A DNA stretch of 64,000 bases from Betaproteobacteria bacterium (GTDB lineage: Bacteria > Pseudomonadota > Gammaproteobacteria > Burkholderiales > Burkholderiaceae_C), in contig CANGHH010000006.1 of assembly GCA_947453725.1 (NCBI GenBank), forward strand, positions 124,001-188,000, read 5' to 3'. Position 1 is the stretch's first letter; every line of letters starts with the position of its first letter. The notes under the pieces were generated by a model. That model had not been told where the DNA came from. It made no database searches and worked only from the letters and a program-made list of their open reading frames with translations. The position numbers and the translations under genes were made by a program. Below are positions 36,019-44,527 of this stretch, one piece after another.

Positions 36019-37668
36019 ATGCGCCGTCGAGTCCTGATCTCCTGGATAGCCGTCAACAACGATCCCTTCGAGAGAGACCGGGCAGGAAACACGTTCCGCC
36101 TCGTCGAGGGCTCACCGGTTCCCGGGCCGACCCTGACGTTGTTGTTCGATGCTGATTCGCCCTATGTCGGGAGCATCGCCGATCTCGTGCTGTTTCACAG
36201 TCAACCTCCTGATGGGCACGAGACCCGTCAGTCACGCGCCTTCCAGCAAACCGTAGAAGAACTGCGCCTTCGTGATCCCGGGCTGCGAATCCACTCGGAG
36301 CCTTGGGAGGGAGATGACCCTACCGATCACGTTCAGCTATTCGACTTCCTGAGGGAGAAGCTGCCGGCGATACGGAGAAAGTTTGCCGACAGGGAGCTGA
36401 TCCTGCATGTCAGCCCCGGCACGCCTTCCATGCAAACTGTGCTCGTGCTGATGGGCGAGACCGGTTTCATCGATCCACCCTTTGTGCTCGTCAAGTCGTA
36501 CCGGAAGGAGGAGCGCAACGGCCGTCCCGCAGTCGTGCCCGTCCAACTCGGTATCGACAGCTACTACAAGGCTTATCGCGCTGCCCGGCCCTCGGAGGTG
36601 TCGTCGGAAGACGCGGCGGTCGTCTGGGATCCCGCGCGGTTCAAGTCCAGTCGCATGCGTGAGATCTTCGATGAAGCTCGCCGATTTGCTCAGCTGAATG
36701 TGCCAGTGCTCCTTTTGGGCGAGCGCGGTACTGGCAAGACGACGCTGGCGGGCTGGATTCGTTCTCACAGTCCCTATCGAGTGCCGGATCGAGACGGGCA
36801 TTGGCCAGCGGTTGCGTGTGGTCAGTACAACCCCGAGACGATGCGTGCCGAGTTGTTCGGCTACAAGCGAGGATCCTTCACTGGTGCACTCAAGGACCAC
36901 GAAGGACTTCTCGCGGTGGCCCACAAGGACACGCTGTTCCTCGACGAGATTGGTGATGTCGGCAGAGACCTCCAGCGCCTGCTGATCAAGGCTGTCGAGG
37001 AAAAGCGCTACATGCGTCTTGGTGACGACCGACAGTTGACGAGCGACTTCAGGCTGATCTCGGCGACCAACCTTCCCGACGAAAAGCTCCGCGAGCGACT
37101 CGATCCGGACTTCTTCGACCGCATCAGCATGCTGACACTGCGGATGCCACCGTTGCGCGAGATTCCGGAAGAGATCTCATGGCTCTGGGAAATGGTGTTT
37201 GCGCAGGCGGCGCATCGGGCTGGCAGTGGCCGTGTGCGACTTCCAGCCAGCGCACACCGGGCGATCGTCGACCAACTGTCGAGACATCCGCTTCCCGGCA
37301 ACCTGCGGGACTTGTTCCGTGTGGCGTACCGAACCATCGCCGCCAGAGTCGATCAGCACTCACCGCTCTCAGCCGCGGACGCGTCGGAGTACGGACTTGC
37401 GGGTGTGGAAGGGTCTCCTTCCGAGATTGGCGCCGACGCGCTGCCCAAGGCCGTGGCACTTGCCTTCGCTGAATCGACAAGTCTGGAACCCCTCGTCGCA
37501 TCGGGCGAGTCGATCAATACGAAGGCGGTCGAGAGAGCTTTCAAGGCCTACCTGGCTGAAGAGATCCGCAGGATCGCCAAGAAGCGCGGGGTCTCCTCTG
37601 AATCCCTCTGCGATGTCACGGATCGTGCCTTGAGGGAGTGGGCAGCCACTCGGGATGGGAAAAAATGA
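36019..37668 (+). CDS. Sigma-54-dependent activator with RtcR/CARF-like N-terminal sensor
   Basis: A 549-residue enhancer-binding protein. The N-terminal ~190 residues are RtcR-like: a Rossmann-type start (RRVLISWIAVNN) and the CARF-type motif LHVSPGTPSMQTVLVLMGE (residues 129-147), the region which in CARF proteins binds nucleotide or RNA-end ligands. The AAA+ domain has Walker A GERGTGKT (234-241), the sigma-54-contacting GSFTGA (285-290), Walker B TLFLDE and an arginine region FFDRIS. The C-terminus (EEIRRIAKKRGVSSESLCDVT) is the expected place for a Fis-type HTH. It precedes a -24/-12 promoter and a large operon. No RNA ligase genes (rtcB, rtcA) are present, so the target differs from E. 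coli RtcR. Start ATG at 36019 has a weak RBS. Confidence 0.9.
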   Translation: MRRRVLISWIAVNNDPFERDRAGNTFRLVEGSPVPGPTLTLLFDADSPYVGSIADLVLFHSQPPDGHETRQSRAFQQTVEELRLRDPGLRIHSEPWEGDDPTDHVQLFDFLREKLPAIRRKFADRELILHVSPGTPSMQTVLVLMGETGFIDPPFVLVKSYRKEERNGRPAVVPVQLGIDSYYKAYRAARPSEVSSEDAAVVWDPARFKSSRMREIFDEARRFAQLNVPVLLLGERGTGKTTLAGWIRSHSPYRVPDRDGHWPAVACGQYNPETMRAELFGYKRGSFTGALKDHEGLLAVAHKDTLFLDEIGDVGRDLQRLLIKAVEEKRYMRLGDDRQLTSDFRLISATNLPDEKLRERLDPDFFDRISMLTLRMPPLREIPEEISWLWEMVFAQAAHRAGSGRVRLPASAHRAIVDQLSRHPLPGNLRDLFRVAYRTIAARVDQHSPLSAADASEYGLAGVEGSPSEIGADALPKAVALAFAESTSLEPLVASGESINTKAVERAFKAYLAEEIRRIAKKRGVSSESLCDVTDRALREWAATRDGKK

Positions 37669-37690
37669 TCCGACCGGCGGAAAGATTGTT

Positions 37691-37712
37691 CCTGAAATGG
37701 CCGTTGTTCAGG
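37691..37712 (+). promoter_or_regulatory. Candidate upstream activator (enhancer) site
   Basis: Inverted repeat CCTGAA (37691-37696) / TTCAGG (37707-37712) with 10 bases between, placed about 120-140 bases before the predicted transcription start, the usual distance for a sigma-54 enhancer. The adjacent direct repeat TTGTTC supports a dimer or hexamer landing site. Confidence 0.5.
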
Positions 37713-37750
37713 GGCGTCAGCAGGACTAAATCGTGTGTGGAGAGTGATGT

Positions 37751-37763
37751 TAAGTCATTGATT
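37751..37763 (-). promoter_or_regulatory. Predicted IHF binding site
   Basis: The sequence TAAGTCATTGATT fits the reverse complement of the IHF consensus (YAANNNNYTGATW) at every fixed position. It lies in an AT-rich patch midway between the enhancer candidate and the -24/-12 promoter, where IHF bends DNA to bring a sigma-54 activator to polymerase. Confidence 0.6.
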
Positions 37764-37805
37764 TACAAGGAGTTAGTCGCCTATTTGGGGCTGTCATGGC
37801 GAACG

Positions 37806-37822
37806 TTGGCACGCATATCGCA
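37806..37822 (+). promoter_or_regulatory. Sigma-54 (-24/-12) promoter of the TerY-like operon
   Basis: TTGGCACGCATATCGCA matches the RpoN consensus TTGGCACGNNNNTTGCA at all fixed bases but one, with GG and GC correctly spaced. Transcription should start near 37833, about 52 bases before the first gene of the operon. Confidence 0.8.
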
Positions 37823-37884
37823 CTACTGGTTGGTGTGGAGCACGGAATCCTTCCGAGCCCGATCAACCCAGGAGAACCAGCGAA

Positions 37885-38214
37885 ATGAACATGAATGTGA
37901 CCACGAACGGCTCCGTATTCGGCAGCGCACCGGCAGTTACCCAGCACGCCTGGGCCCGGATGTGCGGGCGCCGGTTGAACGGACAGACCATCGATGCGGT
38001 GCTGAGCTATGGGCGCGTGATCCACGTACGTGGGGCGGCGATCTACGTCATCGGTCGGAAGGAGGTGGAGAGGCTTGGGCGGTCAGGCGTGGATGTAGCG
38101 GAATACGAAGGTGTGCAAGTCGTCTGCACCCCGGACAGCTCTGCAATCTTGACCGTCTACAGGAACAGCGACTTTCGCGGGCTCAAGCCGCGCAGTGGAC
38201 GGCGTTGGCATTGA
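37885..38214 (+). CDS. Small DUF4258-like protein, first gene of the sigma-54 operon
   Basis: A 109-residue protein. The pattern TQHAWARMCGRRLNGQTIDAVLSYGRVIHVRG followed by YRNSDFRGLKPRSGRRWH resembles DUF4258-type small proteins, several of which belong to nuclease-toxin-like folds; this is a family-level impression, not proven here. A conserved-looking His near the N-terminus (QHAWARM) and the basic C-terminus are candidate functional residues. RBS GGAGAA precedes the ATG by 8 bases. It is the first gene after the sigma-54 promoter. Confidence 0.6.
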   Translation: MNMNVTTNGSVFGSAPAVTQHAWARMCGRRLNGQTIDAVLSYGRVIHVRGAAIYVIGRKEVERLGRSGVDVAEYEGVQVVCTPDSSAILTVYRNSDFRGLKPRSGRRWH

Positions 38215-38411
38215 TGGCCAGCACGTCACACACCTGGAACCTCAAGGGGTAGCGCATGGGATGGGCCAAGTATCTGGAAGACATCGCTAGTCGGCATAAC
38301 GGGACGTCTCTCGTGCAGAACCAGTTCCAGAAGGAGCTTGGGCGTGTGGCACGGCCCGGCAGCCCCAAGGCTCCGGGCAAGATCAAGTTGAAGAATCAAG
38401 GAGAACAACAC

Positions 38412-39074
38412 ATGTCAAAGCTCAAGGATTTCGTGGTCACGACGGCCCGTCCGTTGCCGGTCATCCTGCTGGCCGATGTCAGTGGAAGCATGGCCACGAA
38501 CGGCAAGATCGATGCACTCAACGACGCGATTCAATCGATGATCGAGAGCTTCGCGACTGAGGATCACAGCCGCGCCGAGATCCATGTTTCGGTGATCGCG
38601 TTTGGCAAAGGTGGCGCGCGGCTCCACCAACCCTTGTTGCCCGCTGCGCAGATCAAGTGGGAACGGGTCACCGCAGCGGGCAATACGCCAATGGGTGCTG
38701 CGTTCGACCTGGTCGTGAAGATGGTCGAGGACCACGACCAGATTCCGAGCCGAGCCTATCGGCCGACCGTCGTACTCGTATCCGATGGCCAGCCTACTGA
38801 CGAATGGCGGGAACCCCTGCAGCGCATGCTCGCATCGGACCGTGCCGCCAAGGCCTCCAGGTTCGTGCTGGGAATCGGAGATGACGCCGACCCAGCAATG
38901 CTGGCTGAGTTCTTGGCGGACCCATCGGCGCGCGTTTACTCGGCGCATGAGGCCCGCCAGATCAAGAACTTCTTCCGCTGGGTCACCATGAGCGTTACTC
39001 AGCGCACCCGCAGCGTGAACCCAAACAGCGTGGTGGTGGTCGATCCCATGGCTCTCGATGAATATGACTTCTAG
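38412..39074 (+). CDS. TerY-like von Willebrand factor A domain protein
   Basis: A 220-residue cytoplasmic vWA protein. The metal-ion-dependent adhesion site is complete: DVSGSM (22-27), the Thr in TAAGNTPMGAAF, and the Asp in VLVSDGQPTDEW. This layout and the size match TerY, the adaptor of the TerY-PP2C-kinase triad. The ATG at 38412 has a strong RBS (AAGGAG, 38397-38402). The frame is open upstream to an ATG at 38256 with its own AAGGGG, which would add 52 residues (MGWAKYLEDIASRHNG start); that longer form is possible. Overlaps the phosphatase by 17 bases. Confidence 0.88.
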   Translation: MSKLKDFVVTTARPLPVILLADVSGSMATNGKIDALNDAIQSMIESFATEDHSRAEIHVSVIAFGKGGARLHQPLLPAAQIKWERVTAAGNTPMGAAFDLVVKMVEDHDQIPSRAYRPTVVLVSDGQPTDEWREPLQRMLASDRAAKASRFVLGIGDDADPAMLAEFLADPSARVYSAHEARQIKNFFRWVTMSVTQRTRSVNPNSVVVVDPMALDEYDF

Positions 39075-39804
39075 AAATCGATTGGCACGCAGGAGCCGAG
39101 TCGATCACTTCGGAGCGAGTGTCGCCGGCCCGGCACACCGCGCATTGCGACGGCCAAACGAGGACCAGTGGTTCGGTGCTTCTGGCGCCTTCGGAAGTCT
39201 GGTCGTAGTGAGCGACGGACTGGGCTCGAAGAGCCAGGCCAGGCATGGCGCCAAGAAGGCCTGCATCGCCACGTTGCGGGCTGTCCGTGCCTGGCACAAG
39301 GCTGGGACGTGCTCAATCGATGACCTCGTCGGCAGGATCGAGCCGCTCTGGCTTGAAGAGATCGCGCCGTTCGACCGCGGTGACTGTGCCGCAACTTGTT
39401 TGCTTGCGCTGGCTCATGTCGGCGGGTGCGCCTATTTGGCTGCGCTTGGCGACGGCATGGTGGCGGTTCGAGTTCAGGGAGTCATCGAGCGGGTGGAGCA
39501 CCCTCGAGGATCCGGGTTCTCCAACGAGACTCAGTCCCTTGGCAGTGGTGGTGTCTGGGCAACGCGCTGCTTCGAATGCTCCGAGATTGACATCGCCGTT
39601 CTCGCATCTGACGGAGTCTCGGACGACCTGCGTTCCGATCGCCTTGCCGACTTCATCGCTTGGCTGAACGACGAATTCGCTCACCTTCAACCGGTCACAC
39701 GTTGGCGATCGCTGCGTCGTGAGTTGACCCATTGGCCGACACCTCGACACCTCGACGACAAGACGATTGCGGTGCTGGCTTGGCCGAGCAAGGAAGCTGC
39801 ATGA
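39058..39804 (+). CDS. PP2C-family Ser/Thr protein phosphatase
   Basis: A 248-residue PPM/PP2C phosphatase that should reverse phosphorylation by the kinase encoded next. Metal-binding motifs are present: RRPNEDQWF (32-39), VVSDGLGS (51-58), ALGDGMVAVRV, LASDGVSDDL, and DDKTIAVLAW at the end. Its ATG lies inside the vWA gene and its stop overlaps the kinase ATG (ATGA), so the three are translationally coupled. No membrane segment, so it is cytoplasmic. Confidence 0.9.
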   Translation: MNMTSRNRLARRSRVDHFGASVAGPAHRALRRPNEDQWFGASGAFGSLVVVSDGLGSKSQARHGAKKACIATLRAVRAWHKAGTCSIDDLVGRIEPLWLEEIAPFDRGDCAATCLLALAHVGGCAYLAALGDGMVAVRVQGVIERVEHPRGSGFSNETQSLGSGGVWATRCFECSEIDIAVLASDGVSDDLRSDRLADFIAWLNDEFAHLQPVTRWRSLRRELTHWPTPRHLDDKTIAVLAWPSKEAA

Positions 39805-41201
39805 AATCCGTCTCACGGCAAGTGACCGATCTGAATGGCGCGCGTCACGTCTTGACTCGGCAAATCGGGCGCGGCGGACAGGGCGCGGTCTTCGAGGTCA
39901 AGGGCGGCCGCCTGGCTGCCAAGATCGTCTTCGACTCCTCGGCTTCCCGCCGTGAAAAGCTCCGCAACCAGCTTACCCAGATCAAGAGGTTGCCTCTAGC
40001 CGACCTCGAGATTGCGCGTCCACTCGAGATGCTGCGTGAACCCGTTCTTGGCTACTTGATGGAACTGCTGACCGGCATGCAGCCGCTGAGCGCGCTTTGC
40101 CATCCACCCAAATCGGTCGCCTCAGTCAAGGCGTGGTATTTCGAAACCGGTGGTCTGCGCAGGCGTCTGGCGCTGTTGGCCCGCACGGCCGATGTGTTGT
40201 CCGCTCTTCATGGGAAGGGACTCGTCTACTCAGACCCCTCGCCGCACAACATCTTCGTGTCCGAGTCCAGCGATGCCATTGAAGTCAGGTTCATCGACAG
40301 CGACAACATCCACTACTCGTCGAGCGCGGGGGTTGCTACTGTTTTTACTCCTGGCTATGGAGCGCCCGAACTCATGCGATGCACATCGGGCGTGAACTCG
40401 CTCACCGATGCGCATGCCTTCGGTGTTCTGTGTTTCCAGACCTTGTCGCTCGTTCACCCGCTGATCGGCGACTCAGTTTCGAACGGCCCGCCAGAGAGAG
40501 AGGAACAAGCATTTGCGGGGGCTGTGCCGTGGGTCGATGATCCGACTGATCGTTCGAACAGTTGCTCGAGCGGCATACCCCGTAGCTTGACGCTGTCTTC
40601 GAGGTTGGCTGAGATCTCACAGAGAGCCTTCGGCATCGGCCTCAATCAGCCCTTGCAGCGCCCCGGAGTTTCGGAGTGGGCGGAGAGATTGCATGCGGCT
40701 GCAGACGCAACCGTACTGTGCCCAGAATGCCAGGGCACGTACTACATGAATGCCAAGCAATGTCCGTGGTGTGAAGCGCCTCGTTCCGGGTTCGCGATTG
40801 CAGAGTTCCACCTGTGGGATCCCTCGCTAGGCGAGGGTTCTGAGATCGTCTCGAAGCCTTCCGGGGATCGGCACAGGCCGGTCATTGCGGCCGCCTTGGC
40901 GATCACCGATGGGGAAACCAAGGTCATCACGCGGCGACACGTCAACGGGCACGCGGGACGGGAAGGGCAGCGGCCTGTCATTGCGCTGAAGCTCGAAGGA
41001 TCGCGGGTCACGGTTCAAGCCCTCGATGGAGCAACTTATCGACTTACATCGCCCACCGGTGCGCGGTCCGCTGAAGTCGGACCTAGACCCTCATCAATCC
41101 TGCTGAAGCAGGATGAAGCCTCTTGGCGTTTGCATCTCGGATCGATCGACACCCTCCACAGGGTCGTGTCCTTCACCGCGCGGAAAGCGGGTTCCAAATG
41201 A
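39801..41201 (+). CDS. Ser/Thr protein kinase with C-terminal zinc ribbon (TerY-P triad type)
   Basis: A 466-residue kinase. The Gly-rich loop IGRGGQGAVFEV (22-33), the Lys in AAKIV (Lys41), the catalytic loop VYSDPSPHN (142-150, with Asp145 and Asn150 in place of HRDLKPEN), the metal Asp in FIDSDN (166) and GYGAPELM (186-192) are visible. After the kinase domain comes a zinc ribbon (CPECQGTYYMNAKQCPWCE, near 310-330) and a beta-rich C-terminal domain reminiscent of an FHA/SHOCT-like recognition module. It is coupled by ATGA overlaps to both neighbours. Confidence 0.88.
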   Translation: MKSVSRQVTDLNGARHVLTRQIGRGGQGAVFEVKGGRLAAKIVFDSSASRREKLRNQLTQIKRLPLADLEIARPLEMLREPVLGYLMELLTGMQPLSALCHPPKSVASVKAWYFETGGLRRRLALLARTADVLSALHGKGLVYSDPSPHNIFVSESSDAIEVRFIDSDNIHYSSSAGVATVFTPGYGAPELMRCTSGVNSLTDAHAFGVLCFQTLSLVHPLIGDSVSNGPPEREEQAFAGAVPWVDDPTDRSNSCSSGIPRSLTLSSRLAEISQRAFGIGLNQPLQRPGVSEWAERLHAAADATVLCPECQGTYYMNAKQCPWCEAPRSGFAIAEFHLWDPSLGEGSEIVSKPSGDRHRPVIAAALAITDGETKVITRRHVNGHAGREGQRPVIALKLEGSRVTVQALDGATYRLTSPTGARSAEVGPRPSSILLKQDEASWRLHLGSIDTLHRVVSFTARKAGSK

Positions 41202-44200
41202 AGGCACATGAGGTTCCCTACGGAACGTGTTCGCTGGTTGAACTCGTCCCCTCCGATGCAGTGAGTTTCGACAGCTCTGTGGCCTTGAGACGGGAGATCG
41301 CGATTCTGTTCTCCGAGTCCACGGGTCAATCACTGCTGCGTGCCGGTCCGACGGCGGTCAGCGTCATCGGGCGAGACAAGCAAGCGCAAGCCATCCTCGC
41401 CCGACTGAGGGACCGCAATCTTCCACGACTCGGGTGGGTTACCGCAACGACGCCGAAAAGCGGTCCCATCGAGTGGATTCAAGTGCAAGTGCACGAGTTC
41501 CCCGTGCAGTACTCCTGGCCAGGTGACATCGACGTTGGGGTTGACGAAAAGGTTGTCGACGTCATCCGCCAGAAGCTCGGAAAGAGCATTTCCGCAACCG
41601 AAGTCATCGAATGGCTGACCGAGCGTTTCGTCCTGATCGACCAGGAGTCGGGGTCGAAGGTGTTCATCTCTGGAAGTCCAACGCCGGAGAGCGATCACCG
41701 GCGCCCGTTTCGCATGCATGGGAAGGGCTATGCGATAGACGTTCAGAAGACGCCAGAAGACAAGTTGCTTCTGACTCGGCTGGTCGAGGCAAGACGCGGT
41801 GCCTCTGCAGAGGAAAGACGCCCGATCGTCCCCGTCCAAGGGAACGTCCGCTTTTGCGACTCGACCATTGCAGGCGCGTTCAGGGGTGCAGCTAGGTCTC
41901 AGTTGGATCAACTGGTCGAGCAAGCAGGCAGCTATCTGAACGTCTGGCGGGAGTACAACAAGCTTGAACGAGACAGTGTCTTTCGCCGAGCAAGGACACT
42001 GGGTTGGCTCAGCTATTCGGAGGCCAAACGGCAGGCAGATGGCCGATGGCGGTTTCGGATTCAAGATTCGAAACAACTCGACACCGCGTTGAATCTGCTG
42101 CGAGGTGCAGAGGATGTGGAGTTGGAGGCCGCATCACAGCCTCCGCGAGAGTTGCAGGAGAGCTCGGACTCGTCGAGCAGTGGCCTGGCAACCGAGGGCG
42201 GCGCCACCAGGAGTCCGAGGGCATTTGTCGGGTCTTTCGTCGGGGGCGACTCTGGGCGATACCTCGACGTTCTACCCACGGGAGACCTGGACGATCGCGA
42301 GCCCCCGATCCCTGGCGTGCTGTTCATGAGCATGAGTGGGGACAGAAGGCGCTTGGAACGCAGGGAACGGGCCCAAGCCAGCATCGCTTTGGCCGAGTGC
42401 CCTATGCCTCAGCTGGGTCTACTGCTCGAGGGTAGCGCTGTGCCGGAGCGACGGAGGAAGACCGAGACCGCGCTGTCGGCCGTCGTCCGAGAAGTGTTCG
42501 GGGGCGATCCGACACCGAGGCAGATCGAGGCGATTCGGGTTGCTCTGAACACGCCGGATATCGCCCTGATTCAAGGGCCTCCGGGGACCGGGAAGACGAA
42601 GACCATCGCCGCGCTCCAGGCGCGATTGGCTGAACTGGGCGAAGACGGGGACCTTGCTGGCCAGACGCTCCTCACGAGCTATCAGCATGATGCAGTCGAG
42701 AACGCAGCGGCAAGAACGCTGGTCTTCGGTCTGCCTGCGATAAAGGTCGGCAGAAAGCACGGGCGCACCGACGACGGCGACGGGTTCGACCGTTGGCGGC
42801 GCGAGCGCGTCGACGGCATTCGGGCGGACCTGGCGCGATTGCCGGAAAGACCGGTCAGCGAGGTACTGCGGAAGGTCCGGTCCATGTCCGCGGCCTACCA
42901 CGCATCCCGATTCAGCCCAACCGAGACTACGAAGATGGTCCGCGATATCGAGGACATCGCGCGGCCATACCTGTCACCGTCATTGTTGGATCGTCTTCTG
43001 GCTATCCGGCAGGAACTCTCTGGAAAGCAAGATGGAGGTCCGACCTTTCAGTCCGACGATCGCGACTTGCTGCTCAAAGCCATTCGGGGATTGCGTGTCG
43101 ATGCGATCAGCTTTGGCGATGACGGTCCGAGGAACGCTACGAGAGTCCTGCATAGGCTCGAGTTGCTCGGCGCGTGCGATGGCGACGCGCTACGGCTACT
43201 CACCGTTGCCTCCGATTGGGATGCGGACGGTGAGCCTGCATTCCTGCCTGAACTCAAGGCACTGCAGGAAGCACTCTTGGATCGATTCTCTGAACAGGTC
43301 GCCGTTGGTGGGCCGAGTCGCCACGGCGACCTGGAGGAGATCCTGCCCGAGATCGTCAATGAACTCTTTTCGCGGGCACGGGAGTCGTCGGGCGGTGAGG
43401 ACGCCGTCCTCTATGAGTATCTATTCGACCTTGAAAACGACGTCGATGCGGTGCGGTCTGCGGTGCGTGACTACACCGTCGTGCTGGCGGCCACGTGCCA
43501 GCAGGCAGTCGGATTTCAGATGAGCGCGCTGAAGGGTGAGCGAAGCGTCTTCGCCAACGTCATCGTCGACGAGGCGGCGCGTGCCAATCCTCTCGATCTG
43601 TTCATTCCCATGGCACTGGCTGAACGTCGCATCATCTTGGTCGGCGACCATCGACAGCTGCCACACATCCTCGAACCAGATGTCGAAGGACAACTGGAAT
43701 TGTCGGTATCTGAAGAGACTCGCTTGGCATTGCGCCGAAGTCTCTTTCAGCGCCTGTTTGAGTCGATGCGCCAGCGAGAAGCGATCGACGGCATCAAGAG
43801 GACAGTCACGCTTGACGTGCAATACCGGATGCACCCGGTGCTTGGGGGTTTCGTCAGCGATACCTTCTATGCGCCCTATGGGGAGGCCTTCAGGTCCGAG
43901 ACGCCTGCCGATCAATTCGAGCATGCCCTGCCAGGCTACCAACCTCACGTAGCGGCTTGGGTCGACGTCCCTCTGTCGGCAGGGAAGGAGCAGGGCGGGC
44001 AGAGCAAGCGCAGGCCCGCGGAGGGACGCTGGATCGCCAAAGAGCTCAAGTCGCTGGCGACTGTGCGACCGGATCTCAGCTTCGGGGTCATCTCCTTCTA
44101 CGCGGGTCAAGTCGATGGAATCCTTGCGGAGTTGGAACCGCTCGGCATAGCCGAACAGTTGCCAGACGGATCGTTCCGCGTCGCCGATGCTTGGCGTGAG

Positions 44201-44527
44201 ACAAGAGGAATGGATGGCCACCTCAAGGAGCGCATTCGGGTCGGTACGGTGGATGCCTTCCAGGGCAAGGAGTTCGATGTCGTGTTTCTGTCCATGACGC
44301 GGTCGAATGACCTTCCGATCACGGACAACCGATCGTTGAGGCGAAAGTTTGGTCACCTCATGCTCGAGAACCGGCTGTGTGTCGCGATGAGTCGCCAACA
44401 GCGGCTGCTGATCGTGGTGGGAGATTCAGGGATGCTCCGCGGTGAAGTTGCGGAACAAAGCCTCGCTGGATTGGTGGCCTTCCGCAAACTCTGTGAGGGA
44501 CGGCATGGCTGCATTGTTTCAGCTTGA
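41198..44527 (+). CDS. Large superfamily-1 (Upf1/Dna2-like) helicase
   Basis: A 1109-residue helicase. The N-terminal ~430 residues are unassigned and begin after the kinase stop (ATGA overlap at 41198). Motor motifs: Walker A QGPPGTGKTKTIAAL (about 459-473), Walker B VIVDEAARANPLDL (about 789), motif III LVGDHRQLPHILEP, motif IV VQYRMHPVLGGFV, motif V TVDAFQGKEFDVVFLSMTRS, motif VI VAMSRQQRLLIVVG. This is the Upf1/Dna2 branch, which moves 5' to 3' on DNA or RNA. A ~300-residue insertion lies between motifs I and II. Confidence 0.92.
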   Translation: MKAHEVPYGTCSLVELVPSDAVSFDSSVALRREIAILFSESTGQSLLRAGPTAVSVIGRDKQAQAILARLRDRNLPRLGWVTATTPKSGPIEWIQVQVHEFPVQYSWPGDIDVGVDEKVVDVIRQKLGKSISATEVIEWLTERFVLIDQESGSKVFISGSPTPESDHRRPFRMHGKGYAIDVQKTPEDKLLLTRLVEARRGASAEERRPIVPVQGNVRFCDSTIAGAFRGAARSQLDQLVEQAGSYLNVWREYNKLERDSVFRRARTLGWLSYSEAKRQADGRWRFRIQDSKQLDTALNLLRGAEDVELEAASQPPRELQESSDSSSSGLATEGGATRSPRAFVGSFVGGDSGRYLDVLPTGDLDDREPPIPGVLFMSMSGDRRRLERRERAQASIALAECPMPQLGLLLEGSAVPERRRKTETALSAVVREVFGGDPTPRQIEAIRVALNTPDIALIQGPPGTGKTKTIAALQARLAELGEDGDLAGQTLLTSYQHDAVENAAARTLVFGLPAIKVGRKHGRTDDGDGFDRWRRERVDGIRADLARLPERPVSEVLRKVRSMSAAYHASRFSPTETTKMVRDIEDIARPYLSPSLLDRLLAIRQELSGKQDGGPTFQSDDRDLLLKAIRGLRVDAISFGDDGPRNATRVLHRLELLGACDGDALRLLTVASDWDADGEPAFLPELKALQEALLDRFSEQVAVGGPSRHGDLEEILPEIVNELFSRARESSGGEDAVLYEYLFDLENDVDAVRSAVRDYTVVLAATCQQAVGFQMSALKGERSVFANVIVDEAARANPLDLFIPMALAERRIILVGDHRQLPHILEPDVEGQLELSVSEETRLALRRSLFQRLFESMRQREAIDGIKRTVTLDVQYRMHPVLGGFVSDTFYAPYGEAFRSETPADQFEHALPGYQPHVAAWVDVPLSAGKEQGGQSKRRPAEGRWIAKELKSLATVRPDLSFGVISFYAGQVDGILAELEPLGIAEQLPDGSFRVADAWRETRGMDGHLKERIRVGTVDAFQGKEFDVVFLSMTRSNDLPITDNRSLRRKFGHLMLENRLCVAMSRQQRLLIVVGDSGMLRGEVAEQSLAGLVAFRKLCEGRHGCIVSA

